Below the pieces are notes generated by a model. That model saw only the letters and a program-made list of their open reading frames with translations, was not told the DNA's origin and made no database searches. This document shows, in pieces, positions 25,208 through 33,249 of a stretch of DNA of 64,000 nt. Both the position numbers and the translations under genes were made by a program. The first letter of the stretch is position 1. Every line of letters starts with the position of its first letter. The stretch is from Catalimonadaceae bacterium JC749 (GTDB lineage Bacteria > Bacteroidota > Bacteroidia > Cytophagales > Cyclobacteriaceae): positions 124,001 to 188,000 of the forward strand of contig JAJNNC010000006.1 in NCBI GenBank assembly GCA_021730635.1, in the 5' to 3' direction.

Positions 25208-26152
25208 CTAACGCATCCAGATAGGTTTGGTTTCAGAGGAGTGGGGTTTTCCCAGGATATCTCCAAAGAGTTCGGGTCTCCTGGCATTTCTGTAACGATA
25301 CCCGCCAGCCAGTTGGAGCTTTTCCGGAGTTAAGGTGGCCACCGCAATATCGGCCTCAAAACTTTTGATCTCTGTCAATACGTCGCCATAGGGATCGAGT
25401 ATCAGGGAATTCCCATTTTTCAGATGTTTGCCGTCGTAACCGATAGGATTGGAAAAAATATAATAGACGCCATTGTCGTAGGCTCTGGCCGGTAGCCAGC
25501 GCATCAGCCAGGCCCTTCCTTTGGGTCCGTCAAATTCCATTCGTAAGGGCACCGGGTCGTTGTTCCGGTTTTGCCATAGTGCATCGTCAACATAACCCCT
25601 GCCGGGCATGGAAGAAGGCGTACACATGGTCACATGCGGGGCAAATATCATCTGAGCGCCGAGCAGTGTCGTGGCCCTTACATTCTCAATCACATTGTTG
25701 TCGTAGCAGATCAGTATACCACAGGACCAACCCAGTATGTCAAAGACCACATAATTTTGGCCGGGAGAAAAAAATGGAGAGATAAAAGGATGGAGTTTTC
25801 GAAATTTAGCCACCAATCCGGACTTATTCACGCACACATACGTATTATATAGCTGATCTTGGTCCAGCTCCACCAATCCGGCTAACAGGTGCATATCATA
25901 TTTCCTGGCAAGTTGAATGAGTTTTTGCGTACTGGGTCCTTCCGGCACCGGCTCCGCCAGCGCTACCACTTCTTCCCGGTTTAAGTCCTGAAAGAAGGTA
26001 TAGGCTGTGATGGATAGTTCGTGAAAGCTGATCACATCGGCCGCTTGCTCTCTGGCACGGGCCGTCAGTTTTTCTATCGTTTCCAGGTTAGAAAATTTGT
26101 CTCCGCTTTTAGGTTCAAACTGGGCAGTGGCTATTCTGACAGGTTTCATCAT
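25208..26152 (-). CDS. Carbon-nitrogen hydrolase (nitrilase superfamily)
   Basis: Cytosolic amidase of the nitrilase superfamily. The catalytic triad is intact: Glu45 in SFHELSITAY, Lys119 in KFRKLHPF and Cys149 in GILICYDNN. The segment after Cys149 (VRATTLLGAQMIFAPHVTMC) is the usual one. At 314 aa it has a longer C-terminus than minimal members (GKHLKNGNSLILDPYGDVLT; RNARRPELFGDI). It probably cleaves a small amide or carbamoyl compound, but the substrate cannot be named. It lies 78 bases upstream of the SMR exporter gene in the same direction, which suggests they may be co-transcribed. Confidence 0.9.
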   Translation of the reverse strand: MMKPVRIATAQFEPKSGDKFSNLETIEKLTARAREQAADVISFHELSITAYTFFQDLNREEVVALAEPVPEGPSTQKLIQLARKYDMHLLAGLVELDQDQLYNTYVCVNKSGLVAKFRKLHPFISPFFSPGQNYVVFDILGWSCGILICYDNNVIENVRATTLLGAQMIFAPHVTMCTPSSMPGRGYVDDALWQNRNNDPVPLRMEFDGPKGRAWLMRWLPARAYDNGVYYIFSNPIGYDGKHLKNGNSLILDPYGDVLTEIKSFEADIAVATLTPEKLQLAGGYRYRNARRPELFGDILGKPHSSETKPIWMR

Positions 26153-26228
26153 GCGTCAATTTTGTAGGCCATAAAGTTAATGATCCTTTTCGCTAAAAAG
26201 CATAGGTCTTCCCAACTTCTGGGGATTT

Positions 26229-26924
26229 TTATTCCTTTGCTGCGTTTAAATTAAAACGTGACAGCAGCTGCACTTTTTCCCAACGCTGGAACCAATCGTT
26301 AAAGACCAGTTCTAACTGATCAACTTCCGTCATACCAAAGTCGGTATGCCGGTAAGCTTTGAGCAGGGGCGTCAGTGACTGATGGGGTACTTCCGGTGTG
26401 CGAAACCGTAGTACGGTACTATGCGCCGTCTGGATGGCATACCGTTTGTCAATAGAGTGTTCCAGCGATGAAGCTTGAAATTCTTGTCTCAGACGGTTTC
26501 TCAACAAATGCAGCGCGTCATTCTCCGGAAAGCCCTGTATCAGGATGCAGGATGGGGAAGCCGTGATTCCTCTGAAAAAAATACGAAAGGGGTGGATTCC
26601 ATCCAGACAAGCGTTGATGACAGCTTGATAGGCCTCCGGCTCAATCTGCTCTAACTGAAATCCTTCATAACAGGAGATGATAGACATCACGGTCAGGTGA
26701 ACATCAGAATCAGGATAATAATACTGCTCCGGCATGATGCTTTTTATCTCAGACAAAAATGCCTGTATATTTTCTTTGACTGCCTGATTCGGACGGGCCA
26801 GCAGGGTGATGCCATACCGCTCGTCGGAAGGGGCGTCAATCAAAGGATCCCATTCTACCTTCCCCTCTTCCAGCATGGGTAAAGTTTTTTGCCACAATTG
26901 ATTGTAGTGCGCTTTTAAATTCAT
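26229..26924 (-). CDS. 2H phosphoesterase / 2'-5' RNA ligase-like protein
   Basis: Predicted cytosolic member of the two-histidine phosphoesterase superfamily. Two HxT motifs are present, HLTVMSII after YYYPDSDV and HSTVLRF after YAIQTA, spaced about 95 residues apart as in bilobal 2H proteins. I start at ATG 26924 (MNLKAHYNQLW), giving about 231 aa; the longer frame to 27065 would overlap the next gene and add a region of atypical composition. Bacteroidota homologues are sometimes labelled mutarotase, which the motifs do not support. The substrate may be a cyclic phosphodiester or RNA end; not determinable here. Confidence 0.72.
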   Translation of the reverse strand: MNLKAHYNQLWQKTLPMLEEGKVEWDPLIDAPSDERYGITLLARPNQAVKENIQAFLSEIKSIMPEQYYYPDSDVHLTVMSIISCYEGFQLEQIEPEAYQAVINACLDGIHPFRIFFRGITASPSCILIQGFPENDALHLLRNRLRQEFQASSLEHSIDKRYAIQTAHSTVLRFRTPEVPHQSLTPLLKAYRHTDFGMTEVDQLELVFNDWFQRWEKVQLLSRFNLNAAKE

Positions 26925-27048
26925 GGGAATTGGATAAAAGTTGCCTTCGAGGTATACATCCTTTGACCATAAAAAGTTTTTGTCTACCCTGTAAACCGGC
27001 CCATCACCATTAGCGCCACAGGCTTTTTGCCTGACAGATATAAAAAAT

Positions 27049-27501
27049 TTAGTTAGAAACCGCACTTTCTCTCAATTCCGGATGGTGAATTTCTCCACCG
27101 GCATCTCCTACCCGTACTAGAAAGAAAAAAACAATCAATCCCAGGATCAGTGTAAGTACGGAGAGCATTCGTTTGGCTTTATGCTCCAGAAAACTTAAAA
27201 TCAGGCCTATGACAGCCAGGAGCCCCAGCACCTCCACCATCCAGAAGGCGGTGCCGGCCAATGCTTCATGGGCTTCAATCAAATCATGGCTAATGCCCAT
27301 CTCTTCCACAATCTCTTCAGCCCCATGCCCACTGCTAACCACAGGAAAAGTGATAATAGCCACGATAATCAGGGTGATGAAACCAGCATGTAACAGACTT
27401 TTATCCCGTCGGAAAACACCAAAAGCCAGCAGTACAATGCCCATGAATGATCCTATAATAGGAATGTGATTTAACATTAAATGAATTTGAGCATCATCCA
27501 T
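27049..27501 (-). CDS. Small four-helix membrane protein
   Basis: Protein of about 150 aa with four predicted membrane helices. It begins MDDAQIHLMLNHIPIIGSFMG, which resembles the IHPxLxHxPI opening of DUF2231-like membrane proteins with an intramembrane His. Between helices 2 and 3 lies a His/Glu-rich loop (SSGHGAEEIVEEMGISHDLIEAHEALAG), and the C-terminus has GGEIHHPEL, so metal or haem binding is possible. I use ATG 27501 rather than an in-frame ATG at 27555, which would add 18 polar residues before the conserved-looking start. Function unknown; it is the most upstream gene of this minus-strand run. Confidence 0.72.
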   Translation of the reverse strand: MDDAQIHLMLNHIPIIGSFMGIVLLAFGVFRRDKSLLHAGFITLIIVAIITFPVVSSGHGAEEIVEEMGISHDLIEAHEALAGTAFWMVEVLGLLAVIGLILSFLEHKAKRMLSVLTLILGLIVFFFLVRVGDAGGEIHHPELRESAVSN

Positions 27502-27724
27502 ATAGGTTAGTTTATTAATTTGATAGTAATTGCACTTATTTACAGAGATATTCAAAAAAAATAACTATGATACCCCATATTATTGTTTTTATTATTTTCA
27601 TCTCTTTCCTCTGCAAAACCAACTTCCGATCTCTCAAAAAATTATTTTTATACCGTTGACGCTCAGCCCGTTAAGTTGTCTGTTTTTTTAGTATCTTTAT
27701 TCACAACAACCCAATATCGGAACT

Positions 27725-28189
27725 ATGAAACAACTCATTAGCCCGCAGATAGGATGTATGTTCCTGGGTATGCTCATGCTTTGTGCCTGCACCCATACCC
27801 GGCAGGTTTCTGATGCCCCCTCGTCTCATCATGGTGCTAAAGCTAACCAGCAAGCCATTATGAACCCTTCGGCCACCCATGCTGTGAGTACGCTACAACC
27901 CACCCAACCCCATCTAGCACTGATTGATTATCTGAGAAGAGTTCCGGGTTTGCAAGTCAACGGTAACATGGTAACGGTCAGAGGGATCAGTTCCTTTACT
28001 CAGATTATAGAACCTTTGTATATCATAGACAATGTGCAGGTTGGCACGCACTATCCGCAGGCTGCCAGTCTGGTGGATGTAAACGACATACAATCTGTCT
28101 CTGTACTGAAAGATGTAGCTTCCACCACCCAATATGGCTTGCGTGGCAGTGGCGGCGTGATCATCATTACCACCAAGCGTGCCCAGTAA
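27725..28189 (+). CDS. Stand-alone TonB-receptor plug-domain lipoprotein
   Basis: 154-residue lipoprotein (signal MLMLCACTH) followed by a linker and a single TonB-dependent-receptor plug domain at about residues 62-152: LIDYLRRVPGLQVNGNMVTV, RGISSF, PLYIIDNVQVG, VNDIQSVSVLKD and YGLRGSGGVIIITTK. No beta-barrel follows; the frame ends cleanly and the next gene is a sigma factor. It is therefore a plug without a pore, which could act as a periplasmic signalling or decoy protein. Bacteroidota genomes do contain such proteins, but their role is unclear. A good hairpin at 28387-28416 may terminate its transcript. Confidence 0.88.
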   Translation: MKQLISPQIGCMFLGMLMLCACTHTRQVSDAPSSHHGAKANQQAIMNPSATHAVSTLQPTQPHLALIDYLRRVPGLQVNGNMVTVRGISSFTQIIEPLYIIDNVQVGTHYPQAASLVDVNDIQSVSVLKDVASTTQYGLRGSGGVIIITTKRAQ

Positions 28190-28557
28190 TCAGTGGGTGT
28201 ATAGATCATTATTTCTATTGAACGTGGCAACAGAGGGCTCGTCATTCCTGTAACTTCTGTCTCTGTAAAAAAATTTTCGATATACCAGGTTACATTTCTT
28301 TGCCGGGGGTGACTAATAAACAAATGCGATAAAGCATTTTATCTCATAGTAAGGTAGTCTGAAAGTAACAGTGCGTCTAGGTTTTGATAACCGGCTTACA
28401 AATGTGGGCCGGTTATTTTGTTTTACCACTGTTGAATCTTTTCAGAACAGGATTCTTCATTCAGCCAATATGCTGTATCTTATCTTTCAAAAATTAATTT
28501 TTAGGGTAAGCAACCCATCAACCAGCAATCTTGTATAGCGAAACAAATAAGTAAACT
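28190..28557. other. Intergenic region with a terminator, no gene seen
   Basis: The 368 bases between the plug lipoprotein and the ECF sigma gene hold no convincing open frame. The one clear structure is the hairpin at 28387-28416. The part after it (28417-28557) presumably contains the promoter for the sigma operon; TATCTTTC at about 28480-28487 is close to a Bacteroidota -7 element, but no matching -33 element was found. Confidence 0.4.
28387..28416 (+). terminator. Intrinsic terminator-like hairpin
   Basis: A perfect 9-base inverted repeat (ATAACCGGC / GCCGGTTAT) with a 12-base loop, followed by a T-rich stretch (ttgtttta). It lies about 200 bases after the plug lipoprotein stop codon and could serve either strand. 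Confidence 0.55.
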
Positions 28558-29106
28558 GTGAGTGACGGTACCATTGAGACATTGATCCACGGCTGCCTGG
28601 AAAAAAACCGACAAAGCCAGGAAAAACTATACCAAAGGTTTTATGCCTATGGGATGAGTATCTGTTTGCGGTATACCGTCAGTGAAGAACAAGCCATAGA
28701 AGTCTTAAACGATGGCTTTATGAAAGTTTTCAACCACCTGGAACAGTTTGATATTACCAAACCCTTTGAAACCTGGTTCCGGAAGATTTTGATCAACACA
28801 GCCATTAACTATTACCATAAGAATAAAAAGTACAACCACCACCAATCCATTGAGGATGCTTATCAGGTGGCCAACGAACAGGACATTTTAAGCCAGCTAT
28901 CGTATAGGGAGATCATCAACCTGATCCAACAATTGTCTCCCATGTACCGGACGGTGTTTAACCTCTATGTCATAGATGGTTATTCACACGAAGAAATAGC
29001 AGAAGCACTGAATATTTCAGTAGGCACCTCCAAATCCAACTTGTCAAGGGCAAGAGCCAATTTGAGGGTTTTATTAAAAAAAAATCATGAAGCATGCAAG
29101 ATATGA
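28558..29106 (+). CDS. ECF (sigma-70 family) RNA polymerase sigma factor
   Basis: 182-residue sigma factor opening with a GTG codon. Region 2: SQEKLYQRFYAYGMSICLRY, then EEQAIEVLNDGFMKVFNHLEQF and KPFETWFRKILINTAINYYHKN. Region 4: LIQQLSPMYRTVFNLYVIDG, YSHEEIAEALNISVGTSKSN, LSRARANLRVLL. No ATG exists in a better position, so GTG is the likely start. The stop codon overlaps the next gene as ATGA (29103-29106), so the two are translationally coupled. That partner has a membrane helix and probably controls it. Likely targets include its own operon and perhaps the CX4CH protein genes just downstream. Confidence 0.93.
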   Translation: MSDGTIETLIHGCLEKNRQSQEKLYQRFYAYGMSICLRYTVSEEQAIEVLNDGFMKVFNHLEQFDITKPFETWFRKILINTAINYYHKNKKYNHHQSIEDAYQVANEQDILSQLSYREIINLIQQLSPMYRTVFNLYVIDGYSHEEIAEALNISVGTSKSNLSRARANLRVLLKKNHEACKI

Positions 29107-30377
29107 GCGATAAGGAGTTTGATGAATTTTTTAAGAAGGCAGCGGATCAATATCAAATCCCCTACAATCAGCGGTCTTGGGACAAGATGCGTACCAAGCT
29201 CGACAGAGGCGGGGGCACTGTGATGAATACAGGCAGAAAGATCATTCTTTCTGTTGGATTGCTTCTACTCCTGGGTGTAGTGGCTGTTTGGATGTACCTG
29301 GGCACTCCCCTCTCTCCTGAAACGACAAAAGATAATACAGACCATCAGGAAAACACAATGGCAGATAAGGATGCACAAGACGCTCCATTGGTGACTCCTG
29401 ATACCCAGGGCACACTTGAGTATAGAAAGAAATTGCCTTCACAAGAGGCCTCACAAATCGCTGCGACCCGTCGATCTCAACAGGCTACGCCATCGCTCCC
29501 CGATGACCGTAAAGAGATCCCTGCGAAAGCTTCAGCCCAGACTTCTTCGGAAAGCAAACAAAAGTCCAACCTTGCCCAAGATGATTCTTCTGCTTCACTC
29601 TATACGCAGATCAATCCGTATGAGACATACCAGTATGGGTACCTGTCGGGTCAGGGCTGGGCACCTTTGTCGGCCCTATGGACCTCCCCATCCATCACCT
29701 TACCAGAATGGCAACCCGTGAAGACACAGGGTGTATACGAAGTGATCAAAAAAGATAAAAGGGCTTCTCCCTTCCATCGCGTAGCCCTCAGTTTTTCTGT
29801 TTCTCCCGACTTAAGTGCTATTCAGCTAGCGGATATGTCTCAGGTGGGTATGAAAAGTGGTATAGGTCTGGAGTTTTTTCTTTTCAGAAGGGTGAGTCTA
29901 CAGACAGGCATTGTTTTTTCGCATAAAGTGTATTCAGCGACGGAAGGTTACCAGGCGCCCTATGGTTACTGGTATTACAATAATAAACCGACACGCATTG
30001 ATGCCACCTGTAATGTGCTGGATATTCCTGTCAACCTTCGCTATTATGCTTTTCAGTGGGAGAAAAGCCGCTTGTTTGTCAGCACTGGCTTATCATCCTA
30101 TCTGATGCTAAAAGAAGACTATCAGTATCAATATTATTCTTATGATCCCAAACAGTTGGCCTCTCACCAGGCCCGGAATAAGAACCAGCATTACTTTAAG
30201 GTTGCTAACTTCTCTGTAGGATTTGAAAGAAAACTGGGCAGGCTCTGGGCTTTGCAGGCAGAACCTTTCATCAAAAGCCCAATGGCAGGTGTGGGAGAAG
30301 GCAAAGTAAAATTATCGACAGCAGGAATTTTTATGACAATAAAATACAACCTTGGAAGGATTCCATCAGGCAATTGA
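29103..30377 (+). CDS. Membrane-anchored sigma-factor partner with C-terminal beta-barrel-like domain
   Basis: Probable anti-sigma/sensor protein coupled to the ECF sigma gene by an ATGA overlap, which is why I start at 29103 (an ATG at 29094 adds three residues). The first 40 residues are cytoplasmic-type (DKEFDEFFKKAADQYQIPYN). One membrane helix follows (KIILSVGLLLLLGVVAVWMY), then a long Ser/Gln/Lys-rich linker to about residue 175. From about 210 to the end the chain looks like an eight-stranded outer-membrane beta-barrel of the PorT type (VALSFSVSPDLSAIQLA; GLEFFLFRRVSLQTGIVFSH; FSVGFERKLGRLWALQAEPF). This would physically link inner and outer membranes. The family is common in Bacteroidota, but its mechanism is not established. 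Confidence 0.78.
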   Translation: MSDKEFDEFFKKAADQYQIPYNQRSWDKMRTKLDRGGGTVMNTGRKIILSVGLLLLLGVVAVWMYLGTPLSPETTKDNTDHQENTMADKDAQDAPLVTPDTQGTLEYRKKLPSQEASQIAATRRSQQATPSLPDDRKEIPAKASAQTSSESKQKSNLAQDDSSASLYTQINPYETYQYGYLSGQGWAPLSALWTSPSITLPEWQPVKTQGVYEVIKKDKRASPFHRVALSFSVSPDLSAIQLADMSQVGMKSGIGLEFFLFRRVSLQTGIVFSHKVYSATEGYQAPYGYWYYNNKPTRIDATCNVLDIPVNLRYYAFQWEKSRLFVSTGLSSYLMLKEDYQYQYYSYDPKQLASHQARNKNQHYFKVANFSVGFERKLGRLWALQAEPFIKSPMAGVGEGKVKLSTAGIFMTIKYNLGRIPSGN

Positions 30378-30422
30378 CCATCAAGATTTCTCTTTTCGTT
30401 TGGATCACGATAGAGGCTACAG

Positions 30423-30451
30423 ATATCCCGGAACTTTTAGCTCCGGGATAT
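30423..30451 (+). terminator. Intrinsic terminator-like hairpin
   Basis: Perfect 10-base stem ATATCCCGGA / TCCGGGATAT with a 9-base loop, followed by ttctcaaattt. It lies 45 bases after the stop of the sigma-factor partner gene and separates it from the CX4CH protein operon. Confidence 0.6.
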
Positions 30452-30503
30452 TTCTCAAATTTCTTTGAATGGCTTGTGTATTAATTTTTTAATGAAACCA
30501 ACC

Positions 30504-31286
30504 ATGAAAAAACTACACTTTGTTTTTTTGCTTTTTGGCAGTGTGATCTTATCCTCCTGTGAGGAAGAGGAAGGCTGCAGTGGAAACCTTACCCTCAACA
30601 CCTCGCAGGTAACCCCTTCCTTTTGTGGTCAGAACAATGGCAGCTTCCTCGTCTCAGCCAGTGGTCAGGACGGATCGGTCACCTATCAGTTGAATAATGG
30701 GAGTTTCCAGTCGGATACTGAATTTACGGCCCTGGCTCCCGGTAATTATCAGGTGACCGTTAGGGATGAGGCAGGTTGTACGGCCACTGCCATGGTCACC
30801 ATTGCAGAGGAGAACAAAACGTTAAATACCACCATTACTGCTACGGAAGGTACTTGCGGCGAACCGGAAGGCGCCCTGACTGTTGAGGTGGGTGGCGGAA
30901 GTGCCCCTTACACTTATAGCCTTGATGGCACCTCTTTTCAGGCAGAAAATCAGTTTATGAACCTGGAACCCGGCGCCTATACGGTCACCATCAGAGACCA
31001 GGATGGTTGTACGGATGAAACGGCAGCGGTTGTCCCTTCAGACATCAGTTTTAGTAATACGATTAATAATATTATCTCTACGAATTGTGCCGTGAGCAAC
31101 TGCCATGACGGCTCACAGAGTATTCCTAATTTTTCAGATAAAAGTGTCATTATCAGCCATGCGGGCGAAATCAAAACCAGAACTGGCAGCAAAGCGATGC
31201 CTCCTCCCAGTTCCGGACGAAGTCTGACCGATGATGAAATTGAGCAGATCGCCTGCTGGGTAGACGATGGCGCACCAGACAACTAA
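30504..31286 (+). CDS. Lipoprotein with two SprB-type repeats and a CX4CH haem-like domain
   Basis: Secreted lipoprotein (MKKLHFVFLLFGSVILSSCE) with two SprB-like repeats at roughly 20-90 and 95-165 of the mature chain (TYQLNNGSFQSDTEFTALAP then GNYQVTVRDEAGC; PYTYSLDGTSFQAENQFMNL then GAYTVTIRDQDGC). The C-terminal 80 residues look like a small class I cytochrome c domain: ISTNCAVSNCHDG supplies a CX4CH motif, KAMPPPSSG a candidate axial Met, and LTDDEIEQIACWVDDGAP the usual terminal helix. CX4CH is a rare variant of CXXCH. The adjacent gene encodes the same C-terminal domain. In-frame ATGs at 30465 and 30492 are less likely starts. Role unknown; haem binding is inferred, not shown. Confidence 0.82.
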   Translation: MKKLHFVFLLFGSVILSSCEEEEGCSGNLTLNTSQVTPSFCGQNNGSFLVSASGQDGSVTYQLNNGSFQSDTEFTALAPGNYQVTVRDEAGCTATAMVTIAEENKTLNTTITATEGTCGEPEGALTVEVGGGSAPYTYSLDGTSFQAENQFMNLEPGAYTVTIRDQDGCTDETAAVVPSDISFSNTINNIISTNCAVSNCHDGSQSIPNFSDKSVIISHAGEIKTRTGSKAMPPPSSGRSLTDDEIEQIACWVDDGAPDN

Positions 31287-31311
31287 TCATTTTCATTTAA
31301 AAGACTAATCT

Positions 31312-31710
31312 ATGAATCACTGTTTTTCTCCCAGCTTTTCTACACCAGGGAATAAACAGGGGTGGAAATCCCTGTGTCTGATCCCATTGGCCTGTATATT
31401 TTTATTGGCTTGTACTAACGACAATGAAGAAGATCTCTTTGGAACAGAGGACTGTGGTCCGGAGGCTGTATCCCTACAAAATGATGTACAGCCTATCATC
31501 TCTACGAATTGTGCAGTTACGAATTGTCATGTGGCCGGGTCACAACCCCCGAATTATAAAGAACAGGATAATATCATCGATTTTGCCGCATCGATTAAAG
31601 TTCGTACCCGAAACCGGACCATGCCCCCCCCTACATCAGGCATTACGCTCTCCGAAGAAGAAATTCAATTGATTTCCTGCTGGGTCGACAGTGGCGCACC
31701 AAACAATTAA
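31312..31710 (+). CDS. Small lipoprotein with CX4CH haem-like domain
   Basis: 132-residue lipoprotein (signal IPLACIFLLACTND) that is essentially one cytochrome c-like domain. VQPIISTNCAVTNCHVAGSQ holds a CX4CH motif, RTMPPPTSG a candidate axial Met, and LSEEEIQLISCWVDSGAPNN the closing helix. It matches the C-terminal domain of the preceding gene product closely (STNCAV-NCH; MPPP; CWVD-GAP), so the pair arose by duplication or domain loss. It starts 25 bases after the previous stop, and its stop lies just before the YceI start, so these genes form an operon. Confidence 0.85.
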   Translation: MNHCFSPSFSTPGNKQGWKSLCLIPLACIFLLACTNDNEEDLFGTEDCGPEAVSLQNDVQPIISTNCAVTNCHVAGSQPPNYKEQDNIIDFAASIKVRTRNRTMPPPTSGITLSEEEIQLISCWVDSGAPNN

Positions 31711-31714
31711 CATC

Positions 31715-32353
31715 ATGAAAAAAATAACACCCAACCTACGATATACAATCAGTAGCAGTATCGCTTACAGGCGAATCATCCAACCCCAAGGGCTGCATGG
31801 CATGGGATCTATCTCCTGTTACCTGCTGATAGTGATTTCATTTTTTCTCATCAGCACGGCAGAAGCCCAGCGATACCGGCTTACTTCCAGTGAAATATCC
31901 TTCTTTTCCAGCGCACCGATGGAAGACATTGAAGCGCATAATAAAAAAGCACAAAGTATCTTTGATACAGGCAGTGGAGAAATCGCATTCGTTGTGCCTA
32001 TCAAAGGTTTTCAGTTTAAGAAATCTTTGATGCAGGAGCATTTCAATGAAAATTATCTGGAATCGGATAAATATCCTCATGCCAAATTTGAAGGAAACCT
32101 TCAGGGATTCCAGCCTGACAAACCGGGGAAACAGACCGTTACAGCGAAGGGAGAACTGACCATTCATGGCGTTACGCATTCGGTAGAAGTGCCGGGAGAG
32201 ATAGAGATGAATGGCTCACAAATCAAAATGAAGGCTAAGTTTCCTGTAAAGGTGGCGGATTATGATATAGAGATTCCTACCATTGTATTTTATAATATTG
32301 CCGAAGTCGTTGAAGTTACTGTCAATTTTGCCTATGAAGCCCAACCGCAATAA
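31715..32353 (+). CDS. YceI family periplasmic protein
   Basis: Secreted lipocalin-like protein, family known to bind isoprenoid-type lipids. After a long N-terminal segment with a signal helix (YLLIVISFFLISTAEAQ), the YceI fold is clear: SSEISFFSSAPMEDIEAHNK, FVVPIKGFQFKKSLMQEHFN, ENYLESDKYPHAKFEGNL, TAKGELTIHGVTHSVEVPGE, MKAKFPVKVADYDIEIPT. I start at ATG 31715 (MKKITPNLR), which begins four bases after the previous stop; an upstream in-frame codon at 31691 overlaps that gene. The gene overlaps the DUF5777 gene by 20 bases. YceI genes beside cytochrome-like proteins are frequent, which hints at membrane redox or quinone handling. Confidence 0.92.
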   Translation: MKKITPNLRYTISSSIAYRRIIQPQGLHGMGSISCYLLIVISFFLISTAEAQRYRLTSSEISFFSSAPMEDIEAHNKKAQSIFDTGSGEIAFVVPIKGFQFKKSLMQEHFNENYLESDKYPHAKFEGNLQGFQPDKPGKQTVTAKGELTIHGVTHSVEVPGEIEMNGSQIKMKAKFPVKVADYDIEIPTIVFYNIAEVVEVTVNFAYEAQPQ

Positions 32354-33230
32354 CATCCTGATTTTTCTCCTGAGCTCGATGCTGCCGCTGTGTGCCTTCG
32401 CTCAGGAAGGAGGTTTACTGGAAGACCTGGAAAAAGAACAGCAGAACCAGCCAGATACCCAACAGGTGGAGGCCGTCTTTAAAGCTACCCGTATCATCAA
32501 CGGACAGTCGGTAGAGTTACGCAAGGAAGGTGTACTGGTTTTCCTGATTGCCCACCGTTTTGGCAGGCTCAACACAGGCGCTTATGAGTTTTTCGGGTTG
32601 GATGATGCCAACATGCGCATGGGACTGGAATATGCTTTTCTGGATGATCTGACGGTAGGGATCGGAAGAAGTTCTTTTGAAAAAACCTATGATGGCTTTG
32701 TCAAACTGAGCCTCCTCCGACAGCAGGAAGGTGTAAAAAACATACCGGTTTCTATGGTCGGATTTGCGAGCCTGGCGATCAACAGTCTCAAAGATGCCAG
32801 TCCGGAAAGGTCTATGCCTTTCACCGGTAGAATGGACTACACCTATCAGTTGCTGATTGCCCGCAAATTCAGCAGTGTTTTTTCGCTACAGCTCACCCCT
32901 ACCCTGGTGCACCGGAATCTGGTAGAAAAAGCTGAAACCTCCAACAACCTCTATGCGATGGGTGTTGGAGCCAGAATCAAGATGACCAAGCGCGTCTCTC
33001 TGAATGCCGAATATTTCTACCGTTTCAATGTGTCGGAAGATGAAGAGATCTATTATAACCCAGTGGCGATTGGTTTTGACATAGAAACCGGAGGCCATGT
33101 TTTTCAACTCCACCTCACCAATGCACAGGCGATGGTGGAAGAAGGGTTTCTCACGGAGACGACCGGCAACTTTTTCGGAGGAGATATTCACTTTGGCTTT
33201 AATATCTCAAGGGTATTTGAGCTGAAGTAG
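32334..33230 (+). CDS. DUF5777 family outer-membrane beta-barrel protein
   Basis: Secreted protein of about 298 aa (signal NILIFLLSSMLPLCAFAQ) predicted to form an outer-membrane beta-barrel. It has alternating strand patterns and a C-terminal aromatic-rich strand (GDIHFGFNISRVFELK). Features of the DUF5777 family: KATRIINGQSVELRKEGVLV, FLIAHRFGRLNTGAYEFFGL, DDANMRMGLEYAF and LTVGIGRSSFEKTYDGF. Start taken at ATG 32334 inside the end of the YceI gene, because a signal peptide follows at once. DUF5777, YceI and cytochrome-like genes often travel together in Bacteroidota, which suggests a joint envelope role of unknown kind. Confidence 0.88.
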   Translation: MKPNRNNILIFLLSSMLPLCAFAQEGGLLEDLEKEQQNQPDTQQVEAVFKATRIINGQSVELRKEGVLVFLIAHRFGRLNTGAYEFFGLDDANMRMGLEYAFLDDLTVGIGRSSFEKTYDGFVKLSLLRQQEGVKNIPVSMVGFASLAINSLKDASPERSMPFTGRMDYTYQLLIARKFSSVFSLQLTPTLVHRNLVEKAETSNNLYAMGVGARIKMTKRVSLNAEYFYRFNVSEDEEIYYNPVAIGFDIETGGHVFQLHLTNAQAMVEEGFLTETTGNFFGGDIHFGFNISRVFELK

Positions 33231-33249
33231 GACTTACTATCAAAAGGGT

